A stretch of DNA of 64,000 nt from Magicicada septendecula (Eukaryota > Arthropoda > Insecta > Hemiptera > Cicadidae), in contig CM068369.1 in the NCBI GenBank assembly GCA_034769895.1, forward strand, positions 424,601,479 through 424,665,478, given 5' to 3'. Position 1 is the first letter of the stretch. Each line of letters opens with the position of its first letter. This document shows, one piece after another, positions 23,613 to 37,782 of this stretch. The position numbers and the translations under genes were made by a program. Under the pieces are notes generated by a model. It did not search any database. It was not told where the DNA came from and was given only the letters and a program-made list of their open reading frames with translations.

Positions 23613-26600
23613 TAACTATTGTTTATGTTTTCTCTAAGGGGAGGGTTAGGGAAATCGGGAAGATAAAAAGGGTAAGGATCATTTATAGGTCAAGAACTAG
23701 GACTAAAGGTAAGGACAAAACTTCCTCCGGAAATAAGGGTAAATGGAGAAAACCAAGGCTCGCGTGGGCAGGGGCGCGTCCCTGAAATAGACGAACCCCA
23801 CTGGGACAAGTGGGGAACATCTATCCGCTACCACTTACTGTTTTATATTAACTTCCTAATTTTAGAGTTATTTAGTTTATATTCAATTACCAAATTTAAT
23901 GTATTCAAACAACTTAACATTTATTTATTAATTTCTCATGATCAACTTCAAATCTCATAAAATAATTTAAACTCATTAGAAAAATTCAACCATATAACAT
24001 TTAAATCAATCAAGGATATTTAAACAGTTCAAATTATTTTAATTAAATCAATTATTGAAAACACAACATTTTAATTACTTTCACCCATTGCAATAACTAC
24101 AACTCATTCATTATCTCCTTCCAAATTATTTTTGTTATTTATTTAAGCTGCAAAACATTAATATTATTATTATCATCACAACAAGTTCTACTACCTACAT
24201 ACATTGGTTATCTAACATTTTATAATACATACAATTAAATTCACTACACTTATTTACAATTCTTCATCATTGATTGCTCAGTTATATCACACTTCAATGT
24301 CCAAGGTTGCGAGGTCAAAACCATAAAACAATATATTTAAAATTGTTCATTTATGAATTTCAGCCTCCATCATCAAAATTTAGTCTGGGTTTCAAATAAC
24401 AATTTTCAATTTTATTTGCATTCCACATACGGTTATCTTGTGTATAGTAGCCATAAAATTTCAGTTTATTCATTTTACCATAATAATCATATACCAGGTC
24501 AACATTATTTATTTCTGTCCAGTCTCCATTAGTAGTTGTATTCATTATCAAGTCAGTTATTTTTTCATCATAAAGTAAATTATTATTATTTAAACATGTA
24601 TCATCAAAACAATTCTCACTCTCTATTTTAACAGGTAAATACTTCAAATCATTTCATATAGGTGTCCAGTCCTTGTTTGAATCTAACTCGCAGCCTAAAC
24701 AATAAAAAGCATTACACACTGTGTTGAAATATTTATAAAGGAATGTCATGTTGTCGACTGTGTCACGATTCTAAGAACTTTGCGTCTGTGTGACAACCAC
24801 TCACAAATGCACAAGCACCAACATCTGTCGAGCGCCTAACACACGCTAAACGCAAGGCGCAAAACATGGCTTGATGCGATTTTGCCAAACACATGTTCTC
24901 AACATGCCGGAACCATGACTGTAAGCCACACCCATTTATGTGACGAAAGTAAAGGCAGTGAAAATTATGTCGACATCCTACACACAGAAAAACACATGTG
25001 TTACCTGTACAGCCATTAAAACTTCGACAACGAAGGCTGCGAACGACGATGAAATTTGTTCGCGGGAAAGGCAGTGATGCCCGCCCGGATGTAACATCGA
25101 AAAGTAACAGTCTTCTTCCCAGTCAAATAACACCTTCAGACCGTGCGGTCATAAAAAATCTTAGCTCGAGCATATTAAGGTCGGCCGACCAAACAAGTGT
25201 ACCAGAGACGTGTAAAGCAGTATAAATTAATAATATATACAGTAAAATCAGTGCGAAGTTTAATACGAGTGAACCACAATGTTTTGAACATCGAATTAGA
25301 GAACACTGGGGGACGTGCCATGCGGTCAGCAGAACCGAAGCTGCACACGTAATTGTATGCATTCAAATATATTATTATTTTAAATAAAAAGGGGGTAATT
25401 TGTATGTGTGTGCGTGTGGGCAAACTGGGTAACTTTCTTTAAATTAAGAAATAATATAAGTAATAATGTCTGAGTAAATCTTTTGTTGTGGTGTAGATTT
25501 GAAAAGAAAATTAATAAAATGACAGTACAAGTTTGAATAGAAACATTTGTGAAACAAGTAAACTTAAAAGTAGTAAAAGGAAATCATAAATATAATGGTC
25601 TAATAAAATTTGAGTTGTTTTACATAAATGCGAGTTGAATATGTAACTGAGTTAACCTTGAACCCTGCTTGTATTACGCCTTTCGTGCGACAGACTTTGT
25701 GTTGGAAGGTGAGTTATCCTGGGTAAGCAAATATTTAAATGGTATAAGTCTCTTATTAATCTGAGTTAACACAGTTGGCGCATCTGAACGAGATCACTGG
25801 ACTTCTCTGTTCGAGATCCCAACACCGAAAAGTCGAACAGATACACACCACAGCGCACCTCCCCTTCTAACATGTTACCCAAAAAATCCAAATCCCTGGC
25901 TTATACCATGCCAGATCCTCAACCGATATGTTCCCCCTTACATGCAAACTGTGTCGCCTTTGGCAAATACTGGGCGCATACATACATCTATAATATTTTC
26001 TAAACAAACTCATCCTTTAAAATTTAAGTTCAAAATCAGATTGTATCAAAACAAAACAAAATCTCTTATCTGAATGGATTAAATCTCTTTGTTATTATTA
26101 CTGAAAAAAAACAAATTAATTGAATATTTAATTAAAACATGAACTGCCTTATCTTAACATTTGATTATACATATATACTAAACAATATAATTCAATAACG
26201 CTTTATACGCATAAAAAATAATACAATCAGAATTAATACAAACATCAATTTGATGGCAGGCACCAAAAACATTTTTTTTTTCTACCCCCTTTTAATCCCT
26301 TAATCCCTGATACCCATTACATATGCATGTGTTATGCGCTAGACTTCTTGGCCTTTTCCAGCCTCATCCTAGCCGTAAACCACATCTCCCTCGTGATCTG
26401 TAACTGGGTCACCACCCATCCACACTCACTATTACCCCCCCAGACTGTAGCGTCTAGTTGCTTTCACAAGGACTGATGCGGAAGTGGTGGACATTTTTTT
26501 CTTTCATTCCACCCCCATCCTTGCTTTGGCGTTACAATAAAATTCGGTATTACACCTACTATTCTTGATTTATACACCCCTAATGGACTACCACCCCTAT

Positions 26601-28339
26601 CTGGGTGAAAATAGCCCTGTTCCAAAATTTGGTAGATTCCCCAAAAAATAACCCCCCTACTAAATCTAACAAACCACCGGGTTAACAAAATAAAACAAAC
26701 CACAAGCCGGTTATATCAAGTAAAATTTATGATTTGCCATAATTAATTACTTTCACGGTCATGATCCGGTGAGGTCATGACCGCACTTAGGTGGAGAATC
26801 TACAGTTACAACATAAATTATAAATTGTCATTAATAAAATTTATATGAGCAATAATATACACCTCTAAGTTTCCAGACACTATCTTAGCACAACCATTTC
26901 CTTTACAACATGAATATTTGTTTTCATCAATTATTATTTAATTTACAATTCCAATTTGAATTCCAATGAAAATAAAGTTAAGTTCATTATTAAAATCATC
27001 TTTTCTATTAATTTAATTACCAAATTAATTGACTTATATTTAATTTCTCAAACTCTAAATTCATTATTTCAATCTTATTTGTTCGAAACAATTTCATTTG
27101 TTTTAATTACATTTTACAAAAGGACCGTACAAAAAATATTACCTCCATTCCATCACAGGTGTTTCTTTTATTTCACAATAGGATTTTCCACTGGCAATGA
27201 TTCAGCAGACTGCAACATTTTGTTATTGTCAATTCAGCATGGCTTTAGACATTAGTCACAACATACAACACCCCTGTTTCCATCAACAGTGGTCTGCCAG
27301 ACTGGTGTTATAAACACAGTTATTAAACTCCTTCAGTCTAAACATTCTGCTTACCTCACCTCTAATACCTGTACTTTTCTATAAATCTTTTAATGTTAAC
27401 ATATTTAACAAAGTCTATATATTACAGTTAAAGCCAAATATAATTTTAATTCATTAATAAAATTAACCTTTTTAAATTATTTGTTTAATTTGAAAATTCT
27501 TTACTAATCTCCACTCAAAACAGTTTAACTTTAATTACAGCTATATGAAGTTAATGTATAAAATATATAAAATTACAGTTCAATTTAAATAAAAATGAAG
27601 TTACACATCACCAGCCTTCATATTATTAAGTTACTCCAGGGACGACTCAAATTTAATTTAATCTCTTCGTACATTCAAAACAATTTCCATTACTTTAATT
27701 ACATTTATCAAAAAGATTCTAATTAGTCTAATATTTCAGTTTTTCTTAATACTTCAATAAATTTTACAAACATTCCATTATTTGTTTCAAATCTCTCTTT
27801 AAATTCCTCCTCCACCATCGCATTCTTAATACCGTTATCCTCTACTCATAACCTAACATAGCAGGTACCACAAAATAATAATTAAACCTTTTGGTTACAT
27901 TGCTTTTGTTTCAAAATATTTTCAAAAATTATTTTTTTTTTCTCTAACTACCCGTGAATAGGTTATATCTTATATGTACGGGATCATTGTTTATCGAGAT
28001 GCGATTGAAGGCGAACAGAACCCCACTTTTATGACAGTGAATAACTACCTTTCTAATGGTACTGTATTCTATACCTGTCGCCTTTTCCCGAAAATAATAA
28101 ACAAACCACAACCACTAATCTACGACCTCATCTCAATAAACAATAATCCTATTAGCTTATACAGAAAATTTGTTTATCTCGTTTGACTACTCAGCCACAA
28201 AACTTCTCTACCAACTATCTAATTAAGGGATGAGTTTACAATTCGTGAATAACACCAGTTTTTAATTTTGAGGATTGCCCTAATGTATTGTTTAGAATTA
28301 AGGCAATCAAATGGTTCCAAAAAGTGTGCCAAATCTATG
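23613..28339 (+). repeat. Array unit 6 (4727 bp, transitional)
   Basis: Shares CATGTTACCC near 25871, CTGTCGAGC near 24825 and GACGTGCC near 25312 with unit 7. Private changes cluster in the 82-codon frame, including an in-frame TGA near 28184, and near 27240 (CATGGCTTTAGAC). It is the first unit to carry CATCAATTTGATGG near 26244. Confidence 0.97.
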
Positions 28340-31300
28340 TAACTATTGTTTATGTTTTCTCTAAGGGGAGGGTTAGGGAAATCGGGAAGATAAAAAGGGT
28401 AAGGATCATTTATAGGTCAAGAACTAGGACTAAAGGTAAGGACAAAACTTCCTCCGGAAATAAGGGTAAATGGAGAAAACCAAGGCTCGCGTGGGCAGGG
28501 GCGCGTCATTGAAATAGACGAACCCCACTGGGACAAGTGGGGAACATCTATCCGCTACCACTTACTGTTTTATATTAACTTCCTAATTTTAGAGTTATTT
28601 AGTTTATATTCAATTACCAAATTTAATGTATTCAAACAACTTAACATTTATTTATTAATTTCTCATGATCAACTTCAAATCTCATAAAATAATTTAAACT
28701 CATTAGAAAAATTCAACCATATAACATTTCAATCAATCAAGGATATTTAAACAGTTCAAATTATTTTAATTAAATCAATTATTGAAAACACAACATTTTA
28801 ATTACTTTCACCCATTGCAATAACTACAACTCATTCATTATCTTCTTCCAAATTATTTTTGTTATTTATTTAAGCTGCAAAACATTAATATTATTATTAT
28901 CATCACAACAAGTTCTACTACCTACATACATTGGTTATCTAACATTTTATAATACATACAATTAAATTCACTACACTTATTTACAATTCTTCATCATTGA
29001 TTGCTCAGTTATATCACACTTCAATGTCCAAGGTTGCGAGGTCAAAACCATAAAACAATATATATAAAATTGTTCATTTATGAATTTCAGCCTCCATCAT
29101 CAAAATTTAGTCTGGGTTTCAAATAACAATTTTCAATTTTATTTGCATTCCACATACGGTTATCTTGTGTATAGTAGCCATAAAATTTCAGTTTATTCAT
29201 TTTACCATAATAATCATATACCAGGTCAACATTATTTATTTCTGTCCAGTCTCCATTAGTAGTTGTATTCATTATCAAGTCAGTTATTTTTTCATCATAA
29301 AGTAAATTATTATTATTTAAACATGTATCATCAAAACAATTCTCACTCTCTATTTTAACAGGTAAATACTTCAAATCATTTCATATAGGTGTCCAGTCCT
29401 TGTTTGAATTTAACTCGCAGCCTAAACAATAAAAAGCATTACACACTGTGTTGAAATATTTATAAAGGAATGTCATGTTGTCGACTGTGTCACGATTCTA
29501 AGAACTTTGCGTCTGTGTGACAACCACTCACAAATGCACAAGCACCAACATCTGTCGAGCGCCTAACACACGCTAAACGCAAGGCGCAAAACATGGCTTG
29601 ATGCGATTTTGCCAAACACATGTTCTCAACATGCCGGAACCATGACTGTAAGCCACACCCATTTATGTGACGAAAGTAAAGGCAGTGAAAATTATGTCGA
29701 CATCCAACACACAGAAAAACACATTTGTTACCTGTACAGCCATTAAAACTTCGACAACGAAGGCTGCGAACGACGATGAAATTTGTTCGCGGGAAAGGCA
29801 GTGATGCCCGCCCGGATGTAACATCGAAAAGTAACAGTCTTCTTCCCAGTCAAATAACACCTTCAGACCGTGCGGTCATAAAAAATCTTAGCTCGAGCAT
29901 ATTAAGGTCGGCCGACCAAACAAGTGTACCAGAGACGTGTAAAGCAGTATAAATTAATAATATATACAGTAAAATCAGTGCGAAGTTTAATACGAGTGAA
30001 CCACAATGTTTTGAACATCGAATTAGAGAACACTGGGGGACGTGCCATGCGGTCAGCAGAACCGAAGCTGCACACGTAATTGTATCCATTCAAATATATT
30101 ATTATTTTAAATAAAAAGGGGGTAATTTGTATGTGTGTGCGTGTGGGCAAACTGGGTAACTTTCTTTAAATTAAGAAATAATATAAGTAATAATGTCTGA
30201 GTAAATCTTTTGTTGTGGTGTAGATTTGAAAAGAAAATTAATAAAATGACAGTACAAGTTTGAATAGAAACATTTGTGAAACAAGTAAACTTAAAAGTAG
30301 TAAAAGGAAATCATAAATATAATGGTCTAATAAAATTTGAGTTGTTTTACATAAATGCGAGTTGAATATGTAACTGAGTTAACCTTGAACCCTGCTTGTA
30401 TTACGCCTTTCGTGCGACGGACTTTGGGTTGGAAGGTGAGTTATCCTGGGTAAGCAAATATTTAAATGGTATAAGTCTCTTATTAATCTGAGTTAACACA
30501 GTTGGCGCATCTGAACGAGATCACTGGACTTCTCTGTTCGAGATCCCAACACCGAAAAGTCGAACAGATACGCACCACAGCGCACCTCCCCTTCTAACAT
30601 GTTACCCAAAAAATCCAAATCCCTGGCTTATACCATGCCAGATCCTCAACCGATATGTTCCCCCTTACATGCAAACTGTGTCGCCTTTGGCAAATACTGG
30701 GCGCATACATACATCTATAATATTTTCTAAACAAACTCATCCTTTAAAATTTAAGTTCAAAATCAGATTGTATCAAAACAAAACAAAATCTCTTATCTGA
30801 ATGGATTAAATCTCTTTGTTATTATTACTGAAAAAAAAACAAATTAATTGAATATTTAATTAAAACATGAACTGCCTTATCTTAACATTTGATTATACAT
30901 ATATCCTAAACAATATAATTCAATAACGCTTTATACGCATAAACAATAATACAATCAGAATTAATACAAACATCAATTTGATGGCAGGCACCAAAAACAT
31001 TTTTTTTTTCTACCCCCTTTTAATCCCTTAATCCCTGATACCCATTACATATGCATGTGTTATGCGCTAGACTTCTTGGCCTTTTCCAGCCTCATCCTAG
31101 CCGTAAACCACATCTCCCTCGTGATCTGTAACTGGGTCACCACCCATCCACACTCACTATTACCCCCCCAGACTGTAGCGTCTAGTTGCTTTCACAAGGA
31201 CTGATGCGGAAGTGGTGGACATTTTTTTTTTTATTCCACCCCCATCCATGCTTCGGCGTTACAATAAAATTCGGTATTACACCTACTATTCTTGATTTAT

Positions 31301-33068
31301 ACACCCCTAATGGACTACCACCACTATCTGGGTGAAAATAGCCCTGTTCAAAAATTTGGTAGATTCCCCAAAAAATAACCCCCCTACTAAATCTAACAAA
31401 CCACCGGGTTAACAAAATAAAACAAACCACAAGCCGGTTATATCAAGTAAAATTTATGATTTGCCATAATTAACTACTTTCACGGTCATGATCCGGTGAG
31501 GTCATGACCGCACTTAGGTGGAGAATCTACAGTTACAACATATATTATAAATTGTCATTAATAAAATTTATATGAGCAATAATATACACCTCTAAGTTTC
31601 CAGACACTATCTTAGCACAACCATTTCCTTTACAACATGAATATTTGTTTTCATCAATTATTATTTAATTTACAATTCCAATTTGAATTCCAATGAAAAT
31701 AAAGTTAAGTTCATTATTAAAATCATCTTTTCTATTAATTTAATTACCAAATTAATTGACTTATATTTAATTTCTCAAACTCTAAATTCATTATTTCAAT
31801 CTTATTTGTTCGAAACAATTTCATTTGTTTTAATTACATTTTACAAAAGGACCGTACAAAAAATATTACCTCCATTCCATCACAGGTGTTTCTTTTATTT
31901 CACAATAGGATTTTCCACTGGCAATGATTCAGCAGACTGCAACATTTTGTTATTGTCAATTCAGCATGCCTTTAGACATTAGTCACAACATACAACACCC
32001 CTGTTTCCATCAACAGTGGTCTGCCAGACTGGTGTTATAAACACAGTTATAAACACTCCTTCAGTCTAAACATTCTGCTTACCTCACCTCTAATACCTGT
32101 ACTTTTCTATAAATCTTTTAATGTTAACATATTTAACAAAGTCTATATATTACAGTTCAAGCCAAATATAATTTTAATTCATTAATAAAATTAACCTTTT
32201 TAAATTATTTGTTTAATTTGAAAATTCTTTAATAATCTCCACTCAAAACAGTTTAACTTTAATTACAGCTATATGAAGTTAATGTATAAAATATATAAAA
32301 TTACAGTTCAATTTAAATAAAAATGAAGTTACACATCACTAGCCTTCATATTATTAAGTTACTCCAGGGACGACTCAAATTTAATTTAATCTCTTCGTAC
32401 ATTCAAAACAATTTCCATTACTTTAATTACATTTATCAAAAAGATTCTAATTAGTCTAATATTTCAGTTTTTCTTAATACTTCAATAAATTTTACAAACA
32501 TTCCATTATTTGTTTCAAATCTCTCTTTAAATTCCTCCTCCACCATCGCATTCTTAATACCGTTATCCTCTACTCATAACCTAACATAGCAGGTACCACA
32601 AAATAATAATTAAACCTTTTGGTTACATTGCTTTTGTTTCAAAATATTTTCAAAAATTATTTTTTTTTTCTCTAACTACCCGTGAATAGGTTATATCTTA
32701 TATGTACAGGATCATTGTTTATCGAGATGCGATTGAAGACTAACAAAACCTTCACTTTTATGACAGTGAATAACTACCCTTCTAATGGTACTGAATTCTA
32801 TACCTGTCGCCTTTTCCCGAAAATAATAAACAAACCACAACCACTAATCTACGACCTCATCTCAATAAACAATAATCCTATTAGCTTATACAGAAAATTT
32901 GTTTATCTCGTTTGTCTACTCAGCCACAAAACTTCTCTACCAACTATCTAATTAAGGGATGAGTTTACAATTCGTGAATAACACCAGTTTTTAATTTTGA
33001 GGATTGCCCTAATGTATTGTTTAGAATTAAGGCAATCAAATGGTTCCAAAAAGTGTGCCAAATCTATG
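28340..33068 (+). repeat. Array unit 7 (4729 bp, transitional)
   Basis: Close to unit 6 over most of its length. It reverts to CATTGA at phase ~168. It is the first unit with CTTTGGGTTGG, near 30422, the allele then carried by units 8 and 10-14. A small rearrangement near 32740 (GACTAACAAAACCTTCAC) disrupts the 82-codon frame. Confidence 0.97.
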
Positions 33069-36000
33069 TAACTATTGTTTATGTTTTCTCTAAGGGGAGG
33101 GTTAGGGAAATCGGGAAGATAAAAAGGGTAAGGATCATTTATAGGTCAAGAACTAGGACTAAAGGTAAGGACAAAACTTCCTCCGGAAATAAGGGTAAAT
33201 GGAGAAAACCAAGGCTCGCGTGGGCAGGGGCGCGTCATTGAAATAGACGAACCCCACTGGGACAAGTGGGGAACATCTATCCGCTACCACTTACTGTTTT
33301 ATATTAACTTCCTAATTTTAGAGTTATTTAGTTTATATTCAATTACCAAATTTAATGTATTCAAACAACTTAACATTTATTTATTAATTTCTCATGATCA
33401 ACTTCAAATCTCATAAAATAATTTAAACTCATTAGAAAAATTCAACCATATAACATTTCAATCAATCAAGGATATTTAAACAGTTCAAATTATTTTAATT
33501 AAATCAATTATTGAAAACACAACATTTTAATTACTTTCACCCATTGCAATAACTACAACTCATTCATTATCTTCTTCCAAATTATTTTTGTTATTAATTT
33601 AAGCTGCAAAACATTAATATTATTATTATCATCACAACAAGTTCTACTACCTACATACATTGGTTATCTAACATTTTATAATACATACAATTAAATTCAC
33701 TACACTTATTTACAATTCTTCATCATTGATTGCTCAGTTATATCACACTTCAATGTCCAAAGTTGCGAGGTCAATACCATAAAACAATATATTTAAAATT
33801 GTTCATTTATGAATTTCAGCCTCCATCATCAAAATTTAGTCTGTGTTTCAAATAACAATTTTCAATTTTATTTGCATTCCACATACGGTTATCTTGTGTA
33901 TAGTAGCCATAAAATTTCAGTTTATTCATTTTACCATAATAATCATATACCAGGTCAACATTATTTATTTCTGTCCAGTCTCCATTAGTAGTTGTATTCA
34001 TTATCAAGTCAGTTATTTTTTCATCATAAAGTAAATTATTATTATTTAAACATGTATCATCAAAACAATTCTCACTCTCTATTTTAACAGGTAAATACTT
34101 CAAATCATTTCATATAGGTGTCCAGTCCTTGTTTGAATCTAACTCACAGCCTAAACAATAAAAAGCATTACACACTGTGTTGAAATATTTATAAAGGAAT
34201 GTCATGTTGTCGACTGTGTCACGATTCTAAGAACTTTGCGTCTGTGTGACAACCACTCACAAATGCACAAGCACCAACATCTGTGGAGCGCCTAACACAC
34301 GCTAAACGCAAGGCGCAAAACATGGCTTGATGCGATTTTGCCAAACACATGTTCTCAACATGCCGGAACCATTACTGTAAGCCACACCCATTTATGTGAC
34401 GAAAGTAAAGGCAGTGAAAATTTTGTCGACATCCAACACACAGAAAAACACATGTGTTACCTGTACAGCCATTAAAACTTCGACAACGAAGGCTGCGAAC
34501 GACGATGAAATTTGTTCGCGGGAAAGGCAGTGATGCCCGCCCGGATGTAACATCGAAAAGTAACAGTCTTCTTCCCAGTCAAATAACACCTTCAGACCGT
34601 GCGGTCATAAAAAATCTTAGCTCGAGCATATTAAGGTCGGCCGACCAAACAAGTGTACCAGAGACGTGTAAAGCAGTATAAATTAATAATATATACAGTA
34701 AAATCAGTGCGAAGTTTAATACGAGTGAACCACAATGTTTTGAACATTGAATTAGAGAACACTGGGGGACGCGCCATGCGGTCGGCAGAACCGAAGCTGC
34801 ACACGTAATTGTATCCATTCATATATATTATTATTTTAAAAAAAAAGGGGGTAATTTGTATGTGTGTGCATGTGGGCAAACTGGGTAACTTTCTTTAAAT
34901 TAAGAAATAATATAAGTAATAATGTCTGAGTAAATCTTTTGTTGTGGTGTAGATTTGAAAAGAAAATTAATAAAATGACAGTACAAGTTTGAATAGAAAC
35001 ATTTGTGAAACAAGTAAAATTAAAAGTAGTAAAAGGAAATCATAAATATAATGGTCTAATAAAATTTGAGTTGTTTTACATAAATGCGAGTTGAATATGT
35101 AACTGAGTTAACCTTGAACCCTGCTTGTATTACGCCTTTCGTGCGATGGACTTTGGGTTGGAAGGTGAGTTATCCTGGGTAAGCAAATATTTAAATGGTA
35201 TAAGTCTCTTATTAATCTGAGATAACACAGTTGGCGCATCTGAACGAGATCACTGGACTTCTCTGTTCGAGATCCCAACACCGAAAAGTCGAACAGATAC
35301 GCACCACAGCGCACCTCCCCTTCTAACATGTTTCCCCAAAAAATCCAAATCCCTGGCTTATATCATGCCAGATCCTCAACCGATATGTTCCCCCTTACAT
35401 GCAAACTGTGTCGCCTTTGGCAAATACTGGGCGCATACATACACCTATAATATTTTCTAAACAAACTCATCCTTTAAAATTTAAGTTCAAAATCAGATTG
35501 TATCAAAACAAAACAAAATCTCTTATCTGAATGGATTAAATCTCTTTGTTATTATTACTGAAAAAAAAACAAATTAATTGAATATTTAATTAAAACATGA
35601 ACTGCCTTATCTTAACATTTGATTATACATATATCCTAAACAATATAATTCAATAACGCTTTATACGCATAAACAATAATACAATCAGAATTAATACAAA
35701 CATCAATTTGATGGCAGGCACCAAAAACATTTTTTTTTCTACCCCCCTTTTAATCCCTTAATCCCTGATACCCATTACATATGCATGTGTTATGCGCTAG
35801 GCTTCTTGGCCTTTTCCAGCCTCATCCTAGCCGTAAACCACATCTCCCTCGTGACCTGTAACTGGGTCACCACCCATCCACACTCACTATTACCCCCCCA
35901 GACTGTAGCGTCTAGTTGCTTTCACAAGGACTGATGCGGAAGTGGTGGACATTTTTTTCTTTTATTCCATCCCCATCCTTGCTTCGGCGTTACAATAAAA

Positions 36001-37782
36001 TTCGGTATTACACTTACTATTCTTGATTTATACACCCCTAATGGACTACCACCCCTATCTGGGTGAAAATAGCCCTGTTCCAAAATTTGGTAGATTCCCC
36101 AAAAAATAACCCTCCTACTAAATCTAACAAACCACCGGGTTAACAAAATAAAACAAACCACCAGCCGGTTATATCAAGTAAAATTTATGATTTGCCATAA
36201 TTAACTACTTTCACGGTCATGGTCCGGTGAAGTCATGACCGCACTTAGGTGGAGAATATACAGTTACAACATAAATTATAAATTGTCATTAATAAAATTT
36301 ATATGAGCAATATTATACACCTCTAAGTTTCCAGACACTATCTTAGCACAACCATTTCCTTTACATGAATATTTGTTTTCATCAATTATTATTTAATTTA
36401 CAATTCCAATTTGAATTCCAATGAAAATAAAGTTAAGTTCATTATTAAAATCATCTTTTCTATTAATTTAATTACCAAATTAATTGACTTATATTTAATT
36501 TCTCAAACTCTAAATTCATTATTTCAATCTTATTTGTTCAAAACAATTTCATTTGTTTTAATTACATTTTACAAAAGGACCGTACAAAAAATATTACCTC
36601 CATTCCATCACAGGTGTTTCTTTTATTTCACAATAGGATTTTCCACTGGCAGTGATTCAGCAGACTGCAACATTTCGTTATTGTCAATTCAGCATGCCTG
36701 TAGACATTAGTCACAATATACAACACCCCTGTTTCCATCAACAGTGGTCTGCCAGACTGGTGTTATAAACACTCCTTCAGTCTAAACATTCTGCTTACCT
36801 CACCTCTAATACCTGTACTTTTCTATAAATCTTTTAATGTTAACATATTTAACAAAGTCTATATATTACAGTTCAAGCCAAATATAATTTTAATTCATTA
36901 ATAAAATTAACCTTTTTAAATTATTTGTTTAATTTGAAAATTCTTTAATAATCTCCACTCAAAACAGTTTAACTTTAATTACAGCTATGTGAAGTTAATG
37001 TATAAAATATATAAAATTACAGTTCAATTTAAATAAAAATGAAGTTACACATCACCAGCCTTCATATTATTAAGTTACTCCAGGGACGACTCAAATTTAA
37101 TTTAATCTCTTCGTACATTCAAAGCAATTTCCATTACTTTAATTACATTTATCAAAAACATTCTAATTAGTCTAATATTTCAGGTTTTCTTAATACTTCA
37201 ATAAATTTTACAAACATTTCATTATTTGTTTCAAATCTCTCTTTAAATTCCTCCTCCACCATCGCATTCTTAATACCGTTATCCTCTACTCATAACTTAA
37301 CATAGCAGGTACCACAAAATAATAATTAAACCTTTTGGTTACATTGGTTTTGTTTCAAAATATTTTCAAAAATTATTTTTTTTTTCTCTAACTACCCGTG
37401 AATAGGTTATATCTTATATGTACAGGATCATTGTTTATCGAGATGCGATTGAAGACAAACAGAACCCCACTTTTATGACAGTGAATAACTACCCTTCTCA
37501 CGGTACTGAATTCTATACGGTCGCCTTTTCCCGAAAATAATAAACAAACCACAACCACTAATCTACGACCTCATCTCAATAAACAATAATCCTATTAGCT
37601 TATACAGAAAATTTGTTTATCTCGTTTGTCTACTCAGCCACAAAACTTCTCTACCAACTATCTAATTAAGGGATGAGTTTACAATTCGTGAATAACACCA
37701 GTTTTTAATTTTGAGGATTGCCCTAATGTATTGTTTAGAATTAAGGCAATCAAATGGTTCCAAAAAGTGTGCCAAATCTATG
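33069..37782 (+). repeat. Array unit 8 (4714 bp, transitional, divergent)
   Basis: The shortest full unit. It has only one copy of the 12-bp GTTATAAACACA duplication near 36762. It lacks the ACA in TTTACAACATGAA near 36365, which the right bloc also lacks. Many changes are private: AATAAA is lost near 34840, the 3' hairpin is altered near 36217-36231 and the 82-codon frame is shifted near 37517. The small hairpin at its far end, in unit 9, is also broken. Confidence 0.97.
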